The position numbers were made by a program, and so were the translations under genes. A DNA stretch of 10,973 nt from Candidatus Saccharicenans sp. (lineage in GTDB: Bacteria; Acidobacteriota; Aminicenantia; Aminicenantales; Saccharicenantaceae), in the NCBI GenBank assembly GCA_024653405.1, contig JANLGB010000041.1, positions 1 through 10,973 on the forward strand, in the 5' to 3' direction. Below, one piece after another: positions 6,028 to 10,973 of this stretch (within the stretch, counting starts at the first letter, position 1; each line of letters starts with the position of its first letter). A model generated the notes under the pieces. It ran no database searches and was not told where the DNA came from. It was given only the letters and a program-made list of their open reading frames with translations.

Positions 6028-8535
6028 ATGTCGGGGCCAGTGGTCAGACTGAAGATCAACGACCGGTTGGTCCAGGCCAGGCCGGGGATGACTGTCCTGG
6101 AGTGTGCCCGCAGCCACGGAATTTTCATTCCTTCTCTCTGCGACCTGGAGGGACTGCCAGCTTTCGCCGGCTGCCGGCTGTGCCTGGTGGAAATTGCCGG
6201 GCGTCCTCACCGCTTGCCGGCCTGCCAGACCCGGGTGGAAGAAGGAATGGAGGTGATTACCACCTCCGAAGAGCTGGAAGCCCTGCGCCGTTCGACCCTG
6301 GAGCTCAGCCTGAGTGAGCATCCCAATTTCTGCCTGCTGTGCCAGGAGAAAGCCAACTGTGATGAACTCAAGATGACCATGGTCAAAGCCCTGGAACCAG
6401 GTGGCTGCCTCTTCTGTCCGAAGGATGGAAATTGCCAACTGCAGCAAGTGGTTGAATATCTGAAGGTCAAACAGGTCGCTTATGAATTTGAGGACCGAGG
6501 GCTCCGGCTGTGGCAGGATGATCCCTTCATCGCTCACAATCCTAATTTGTGTATCCTCTGCGGGCGTTGCGTCCGGGTTTGCTCCGAGGTCCGAGGAGAA
6601 AAGGTCCTGAGTTTCATCGGGCGCGGCAGTCAGACGGCCATCGGTACCTTTTTCCAGCGCAGCCTGCTCCAAGCCGATTGCAGTTTCTGCGGGGCTTGCC
6701 TCGAGGTCTGTCCCACGGCCGCTTTAGAGGAAAAGGGAGTCCTGGTGGCCCGGGGCCGGCAAATATATGAACAGCCATTCATATGTCCCCTGTGCAGCTC
6801 GGCCTGTGAACTGAGGGCTGAATTTGTGGAAGAGGGAAAGCTCCGGAGAATCGGGCCGGCTCCGGTGGAGGGACCGGCTTTCAGGTCGGGTTGCGCCCGA
6901 GGACGGTTCGGCCTGCGGGAAGTCCTGGAAGCTCAACTGACTCGGTCTATGCCCCTGGTTAAAGGAAATGGCCTGGAGCAACCGGCTTCTCTGGAAGAGG
7001 CCCTAGCCGCAGCCGCCGCTGCCCTCAAGAAATTCAAACCGCAAGAAATCGGCCTGGTGGCTTCGGCCCAGGTTTCAGCTCCTGGCCTGCTGGCCCTGGC
7101 TGAGTTGGCCGGGGCGCTCAAGGCAGATAACCTGTTCTCGTTCTATCCTGAAGGATTTCTGGACAGACTGAATGAATTTGAAAGACAGAATGGGATAAGA
7201 TTCGAGCGGTCACTGACGCGGCAGCAACTCCATCAAGGCCAAACATTTTTCCTGGTAGATACCGACCTGAAGGCCGAAGGCCTGGCTTACTGGTTGGAAC
7301 TCTGGCCAGAAATAAGCGGGGGCGCTGGCTACCTGGTTCTCGACCCGGGCCTTAACCGCTCCGCCCGGCTGACCGACCATCACCTCCAGTGCCGGCCGGG
7401 AAAAGAAGCCCAGGCGCTGCTCGGTCTGCTGAAACGGTTGACGTGGCAGGCCTCGGAGCTGAGTTTTTATCATGGTTACCATGAACTCCTGGATAGTCTG
7501 AGCAAACTGTCCGCTGAAGAACTCCAGGTGGAAAGCGGGCTGCGGGCGGCCGAGCTGGATAAAGCCGCCGCTGTTCTTCTCTCGGGTCACCCGGCCCTGA
7601 TACTTTTCGGAGAAAGGTTGTTGCGGCAGCCGCGCTGGCGGGAGAACCTGACCGCTCTCTGGAACTTGGGCCTGAGGCTTGAGGCCAGGGTCTTACCCGT
7701 GGTCAGCCGCGGCCAGGAAAGGCTTCTGGAAAAATTGAAGCTCAGTTCTGGCCTTAGAACCATCTCCGATGGGCTCCAGCTGGAACAGGATATAAGAAAC
7801 GGGAAGATAAGAGCCCTGTATGTTCTTGGAGATCTTCCGCTGGCCCAAAAGCCCGACTGGCTGCTGGTGCAGAATCCATTTAAGACCGGGCTGGCGGAAA
7901 GAGCTGATATTTTCCTGCCTTCTGTGAGCTGTCTGGAAAACGGCGGCCCGGGGGTTGACCTTTTCGGCCGGGTAAAAATGGCCAGCAAAATTCGCGGTTC
8001 GCCGGGCGGAGAAAACCGGCTGTCGGAAGCCGGGATTATAATCAAGCTGGCCGGATTACTTGGAGTAGAACTGAAACTTCCCTCGTCGGCTGAGCTTCAA
8101 GACATCATGGCCGAACCGGAAGGATTGAAATCAGACCAGGAATTGACTTATCTCCCCCTGCCCTCACCGGACCGGCTACCTGGTCGGGGAATTTTCCCCC
8201 AGCCCGAAAGAACCGCGGGAGAAGTGGAGGTGATAGTCGGCCAGAACCTGGATTTTTACGCGGGTATTTCCATGGCTGAAGTCAGTTCTGGTTTTAGGGG
8301 GCTTAATAATCCCGACTGGCTCTGGCTCAACCCCGCGGAAGCTGCCAGCCTTGACCTGCGAGAGGGGCAGCAGGTTATTCTCAAAACAGCAGACGGGGAT
8401 TTGTCCCTGGAAATCAGGCTCAGCCGTCAAATCCAGCCGGGTGTGGCCGTGGTCAACCTTATACTGGACACTTCCCTTAAACTCCGGCTCTACGGCCGCG
8501 GCCTGTTCAAGGGAAAATTGCGGGTGACCTCATGA
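6028..8535 (+). CDS. NuoG-like multi-Fe-S protein with degenerate molybdopterin-type domain
   Basis: Starting at the ATG at 6028 (GAGGGG at 6014-6019, 8-base spacer) the protein has 835 residues; an in-frame GTG at 6019 is the alternative. In order: a plant-type [2Fe-2S] domain (C38, C49, C52, C66), the NuoG His-ligated [4Fe-4S] motif (H98, C102, C105, C111), an additional CLFCPKDGNC motif (C127, C130, C136) followed by QLQ, two ferredoxin [4Fe-4S] sites (C175/C178/C181/C185 and C218/C221/C224/C228), and a molybdopterin-oxidoreductase N-terminal [4Fe-4S] site (C253, C256, C260, C289). The rest (about 305-835) follows the NuoG/formate dehydrogenase fold, including LPSVSCLENGG and a C-terminal MopB-type barrel, but the Cys or selenocysteine that binds molybdenum in formate dehydrogenases is not visible. 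There is no H-cluster motif. It is best read as an electron-wire subunit linking the NADH module to its partners. Confidence 0.85.
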   Translation: MSGPVVRLKINDRLVQARPGMTVLECARSHGIFIPSLCDLEGLPAFAGCRLCLVEIAGRPHRLPACQTRVEEGMEVITTSEELEALRRSTLELSLSEHPNFCLLCQEKANCDELKMTMVKALEPGGCLFCPKDGNCQLQQVVEYLKVKQVAYEFEDRGLRLWQDDPFIAHNPNLCILCGRCVRVCSEVRGEKVLSFIGRGSQTAIGTFFQRSLLQADCSFCGACLEVCPTAALEEKGVLVARGRQIYEQPFICPLCSSACELRAEFVEEGKLRRIGPAPVEGPAFRSGCARGRFGLREVLEAQLTRSMPLVKGNGLEQPASLEEALAAAAAALKKFKPQEIGLVASAQVSAPGLLALAELAGALKADNLFSFYPEGFLDRLNEFERQNGIRFERSLTRQQLHQGQTFFLVDTDLKAEGLAYWLELWPEISGGAGYLVLDPGLNRSARLTDHHLQCRPGKEAQALLGLLKRLTWQASELSFYHGYHELLDSLSKLSAEELQVESGLRAAELDKAAAVLLSGHPALILFGERLLRQPRWRENLTALWNLGLRLEARVLPVVSRGQERLLEKLKLSSGLRTISDGLQLEQDIRNGKIRALYVLGDLPLAQKPDWLLVQNPFKTGLAERADIFLPSVSCLENGGPGVDLFGRVKMASKIRGSPGGENRLSEAGIIIKLAGLLGVELKLPSSAELQDIMAEPEGLKSDQELTYLPLPSPDRLPGRGIFPQPERTAGEVEVIVGQNLDFYAGISMAEVSSGFRGLNNPDWLWLNPAEAASLDLREGQQVILKTADGDLSLEIRLSRQIQPGVAVVNLILDTSLKLRLYGRGLFKGKLRVTS

Positions 8536-9374
8536 ACAGAGTGGTTCTGGTAGAAAGACTGGTGCCCAACCTCTACCGCCTGGTGGTTGAAGCCCCGGAG
8601 GTGGCCGCTTCGGCCCGGGCCGGCCAGTTTGTCATGGTGATTCCTGATGGGAAAGGGGAGAGGATTCCAATCAACCTGGCCGATTGGGATAAGGAAAAGG
8701 GGACCGTAGACCTGGTGTTCCTGAACCTCGGGGTCAGCACCAGAAAACTGGCCAGCCTGAAGCCGGGAGACAGAGTAGAAGGCATAGCCGGACCTCTCGG
8801 CCGGGCACCTGAAATCCCGGCCGCGACTGAAGTGCTCCTGGTTGGTGGTTGCTACGGGGTGGGCGGGCTTTATCCGCTGGCCCGGGAGTTAAAGCAGGCC
8901 GGCGTCCGGGTCATCTTCCTGGCCGAAGCCCGTAGCCGGGCTTACCTTTACTGGCAAGAGAGGCTTAAAAAGTTCAGCGACCTTTTCCTGACGGTTTTCC
9001 GTTCAGACTGCCTGGGGCCGGCTCAGGAGTTACGGGAGTTAATCAAAAAAATCAAATCAGGTCATCCGGACCTGAGCCTGGTGCTGGTCATGGGTTGCAG
9101 TTATCTGCTGTTCAAGGTGTCGGAAGCTACGGCCGATATTCAGTTGAAAACCCTGGTCAGCCTGAACCCCATCATGGTGGACGGCACTGGGATGTGCGGA
9201 GCCTGCCGGGTTTCGGTCGCGAGTAAAACTTACTTTGCCTGTGTCGATGGGCCCTGGTTTGAGGGCCACGGGCTCGACTGGAAGGAATACTTCAACCGCC
9301 GGAAAGCTTTCCTCTCCCAGGAAGAGCAGGCCCTGGTCCGTCTGGACCGGGAATTCTGGAAAAGGACGGAGTGA
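8532..9374 (+). CDS. nfnA: NfnA-like FAD/[2Fe-2S] NAD(P)H oxidoreductase subunit
   Basis: This 280-residue protein belongs to the ferredoxin-NADP reductase-like family that includes NfnA, sulfide dehydrogenase beta and dihydroorotate dehydrogenase PyrK; the symbol is a family label. Residues 1-95 form the FAD-binding barrel with ERIPINLAD (43-51), where N48 occupies the spot usually held by Thr or Ser. Residues 100-210 form the nucleotide-binding domain with LLVGGCYGVGGLYPLA. Residues 208-241 carry the hallmark VSLNPIMVDGTGMCGACR stretch: D217, C222, C225 and C237, consistent with the Asp plus three Cys [2Fe-2S] ligation known in NfnA. The end, DGPWFEGHGLDW, is a slight variant of the usual DGPxFDGHxVD. 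It overlaps the previous gene as ATGA and the next as GTGA. Adjacency to an NfnB homologue favours NfnA over PyrK, and no pyrD lies nearby. Confidence 0.9.
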   Translation: MNRVVLVERLVPNLYRLVVEAPEVAASARAGQFVMVIPDGKGERIPINLADWDKEKGTVDLVFLNLGVSTRKLASLKPGDRVEGIAGPLGRAPEIPAATEVLLVGGCYGVGGLYPLARELKQAGVRVIFLAEARSRAYLYWQERLKKFSDLFLTVFRSDCLGPAQELRELIKKIKSGHPDLSLVLVMGCSYLLFKVSEATADIQLKTLVSLNPIMVDGTGMCGACRVSVASKTYFACVDGPWFEGHGLDWKEYFNRRKAFLSQEEQALVRLDREFWKRTE

Positions 9375-10894
9375 TTGAGGTCATGAGCGGAAAGGATAGG
9401 CTGGAGTCAGGCCAGGCCGAGAGGCTCCGGAAAGCAAGGGAGATGGATTGGAGAAAGGTTCTCCGCCGGGAAATTTCTGTTCAGAACAGGTTGACCCGAC
9501 CCCGGCATAATATGCCCGAGCAGCCGGTGGCCAACAGGGTCAGGAATTTTCTGGAGGTCAACCTCGGTTACACCCTGGAGCTGGCCAGGGCTGAAGCCCG
9601 CCGATGTCTGGATTGCGGTCAGCCCGGTTGTGTGGCCGGTTGCCCGGTAGCCATCGACATCCCAACCTTTATTAAATATATAGAAGCCGGCGAGCTCGAC
9701 CGGGCCCTGGAAAAAATCCGCGAGACCAACGGACTGCCGGCCATCTGCGGCCGGGTCTGTCCCCAGGAAGTGCAGTGTGAAAGAGCCTGCAATCTGGTCC
9801 AGGCCGGAAAGGAGCCGGTGGCCATCGGACACCTGGAAAGATTCGTGGCTGATTATCTCTGCACCAGGGAAAGCACGGGCCCGTTGCCGACTGAGAGCCG
9901 GGGAGCGGAACCGGGTAAGTGCAAGGTGGCGGTGGTCGGTTCTGGACCGGGCGGGCTGACAGCCGCGGCCGACCTGGCCCGGCTGGGTTACCAGGTGACG
10001 GTTTTTGAGGCGCTTCATCTGCCGGGAGGAGTCCTGGCCTATGGCATTCCGGAATTCCGCCTGCCGCGAGCCATTCTTCAGTCTGAGATAAATTTCATCA
10101 GGGCCCTGGGGGTTGAAATCAAAACCAATTTCATCGTTGGCCGGACGGCCAGCCTGGATGACCTGAAGCAGGCCGGTTACTTGGCTTTTTTCCTGGGAAC
10201 AGGAGCCGGGCTGCCTTCTTTCATGAACATACCTGGCGAAAATCTGCTCGGGGTTTATTCAGCCAACGAATACCTGACCAGAGTCAACTTGATGAAGGGG
10301 TTTCGCTTTCCGGAGTTTGACACGCCGGTGCCCAGGGCCCGCCGGGTGGCAGTCATTGGTGGCGGCAACGTGGCCATGGACGCCGTCAGGACCGCCCTGA
10401 GATTGGGAGCTTCCCAGGCCGTTATCTATTACCGGCGCTCGCGGGCGGAGATGCCGGCCCGGGCCGAAGAAATCAAGCATGCCGAGGAAGAAGGCATAGA
10501 ATTTAATTTTTTAACGGTGCCGGTCAGGTTTCTGGGCAATGAGCGGGGCCAGCTCCGGGGCATGGTGTTGCAGCGCCTGGCCCTGGGCGAGGTGGATGCT
10601 TCTGGCCGGCCGCGGCCGGTGCCCATCCCCGGTTCGGAGTTTGAGGTCGAGGTAGACCTGGCGGTGGTGGCCATCGGTCAGAGTCCCAATCCGTTGCTCA
10701 TTAAACAGCTGCCGCTTAAGCTCGGGCCCTGGGGTAACATTGAGGTTGATTATCAAACGATGGCCACAGGCCTGGAAGGAGTCTATGCCGGGGGTGATGC
10801 CGTCAGGGGCGGGGCCACGGTCATCCTGGCCATGGGCGACGGCCGAACTGCTGCCAGGTCGATTGATTTTTACCTGAGCCGGAAAAAAGATTGA
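9371..10894 (+). CDS. nfnB: NfnB/GltD-like FAD, NADPH and [4Fe-4S] oxidoreductase subunit
   Basis: This protein has 507 residues from the GTG at 9371 (GTGA overlap with the upstream stop); an in-frame ATG at 9383 is also possible. It belongs to the glutamate synthase small subunit-like family, and the N-terminus matches NfnB: RHNMPEQ at 45-51, then a Fer4-type domain with C79, C82, C87, C91 and C126, C130, C136, C140 for two [4Fe-4S] clusters, including ICGRVCPQEVQC. Residues 185-260 are the FAD Rossmann motif (VAVVGSGPGGLTAA, then LPGGVLAYGIPEFRLP). Residues 325-365 are the second Rossmann motif, VAVIGGGNVAMDA, with YYRRS, whose arginines suit NADPH. GVYAGGDAVRGGATVI at 470-485 closes the FAD site. 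In NfnAB this subunit carries the bifurcating FAD and meets ferredoxin. No large glutamate synthase subunit is present, so a GltD role is unlikely. Confidence 0.92.
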   Translation: MIEVMSGKDRLESGQAERLRKAREMDWRKVLRREISVQNRLTRPRHNMPEQPVANRVRNFLEVNLGYTLELARAEARRCLDCGQPGCVAGCPVAIDIPTFIKYIEAGELDRALEKIRETNGLPAICGRVCPQEVQCERACNLVQAGKEPVAIGHLERFVADYLCTRESTGPLPTESRGAEPGKCKVAVVGSGPGGLTAAADLARLGYQVTVFEALHLPGGVLAYGIPEFRLPRAILQSEINFIRALGVEIKTNFIVGRTASLDDLKQAGYLAFFLGTGAGLPSFMNIPGENLLGVYSANEYLTRVNLMKGFRFPEFDTPVPRARRVAVIGGGNVAMDAVRTALRLGASQAVIYYRRSRAEMPARAEEIKHAEEEGIEFNFLTVPVRFLGNERGQLRGMVLQRLALGEVDASGRPRPVPIPGSEFEVEVDLAVVAIGQSPNPLLIKQLPLKLGPWGNIEVDYQTMATGLEGVYAGGDAVRGGATVILAMGDGRTAARSIDFYLSRKKD

Positions 10895-10973
10895 AGAAAA
10901 AATCGCCGGCCATGGCTGACTAACCAGAGGCTAACCACACCGGTCAGGGTTGAGGCCGGGTGGCCATAAGAAG
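10895..10973. other. Tail region without a recognisable gene or terminator
   Basis: The 79 bases after the nfnB stop contain no hairpin followed by a T-run and no coding segment that I can support. The 7-base word CTAACCA occurs twice, 11 bases apart (10920-10926 and 10931-10937), and GGCCAT occurs twice. A GTG at 10960 starts an open frame of five codons before the edge. Whether the operon ends here or continues cannot be told. Confidence 0.4.

Noticed and set aside
5980-6672. 230-codon minus-strand open frame
   Set aside because: Antisense to the end of the NuoF-like gene and the Fe-S domains of the NuoG-like gene; no family features.
3643-8535. Fragment of respiratory complex I (nuoEFG)
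   Set aside because: NuoF carries the HydB-type extra domains, no nuoA-D or H-N gene follows, and the next genes are NfnA/NfnB homologues.
6028-8535. [FeFe]-hydrogenase or formate dehydrogenase catalytic subunit
   Set aside because: No H-cluster cysteine motifs are present, and there is no Mo-ligating Cys or in-frame TGA for selenocysteine in the expected region.
8532-9374. Dihydroorotate dehydrogenase electron-transfer subunit (pyrK)
   Set aside because: The Asp-containing DGTGMCGACR cluster motif and the adjacent NfnB homologue favour NfnA, and no pyrD or other pyrimidine gene is near.
9371-10894. Small subunit of glutamate synthase (gltD)
   Set aside because: No large-subunit gene is present in the window; the N-terminal residues and the NfnA neighbour match NfnB better.
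10895-10973. Intrinsic terminator after the operon
   Set aside because: The GC-rich words here do not form a convincing stem and no run of T follows.

Overview
The window is GC-rich (roughly 58-60% by eye) bacterial DNA, densely coding, with no tRNA, rRNA, CRISPR array or insertion sequence that I can see. The iron-sulfur-rich NAD(P)H/ferredoxin electron-transfer genes point to an anaerobe with a fermentative or syntrophic style of metabolism. An uncultured lineage such as Aminicenantes would fit, but that placement is only an impression; no marker gene in the window settles it. A lipobox signal peptide on one protein is compatible with any diderm or monoderm bacterium.

Left part (1-1042): the first gene is on the minus strand and runs off the left edge. 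It is a GHMP-family sugar kinase with a galactokinase-like signature. It has no stop codon in the window, and a long antisense reading frame on the plus strand overlies it. A 150-base divergent intergenic region follows, with a sigma-70-like promoter candidate for each direction and a small GC-rich inverted repeat inside the kinase promoter.

Middle (1043-3656): a metallo-beta-lactamase-fold (RNase Z-like) hydrolase, then a possible 41-codon small ORF that starts on the hydrolase stop codon, then a YtcJ-like amidohydrolase with a lipoprotein signal peptide. The amidohydrolase carries a second, very strong ribosome binding site and ATG just after the lipobox cysteine, so both a membrane-anchored and a cytoplasmic form are possible.

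Right part (3643-10894): five tightly coupled plus-strand genes (14-base overlap, TGATG, 1-base gap, ATGA, GTGA). In order they encode a NuoE-like [2Fe-2S] subunit, a NuoF-like FMN/NADH subunit with the extra N- and C-terminal Fe-S domains of HydB/HndC-type bifurcating enzymes, a NuoG-like multi-cluster protein with no recognisable catalytic residue, and two proteins matching NfnA and NfnB of the NADH-dependent ferredoxin:NADP+ oxidoreductase. The layout joins an NADH module and an NADPH module through an Fe-S wire protein, with no hydrogenase H-cluster or formate dehydrogenase active site in the window. The most interesting reading is a composite, possibly electron-bifurcating, NAD(H)/NADP(H)/ferredoxin transhydrogenase; a hydrogenase or other catalytic partner encoded outside the window is the main alternative. 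The last 79 bases hold no recognisable gene or terminator.
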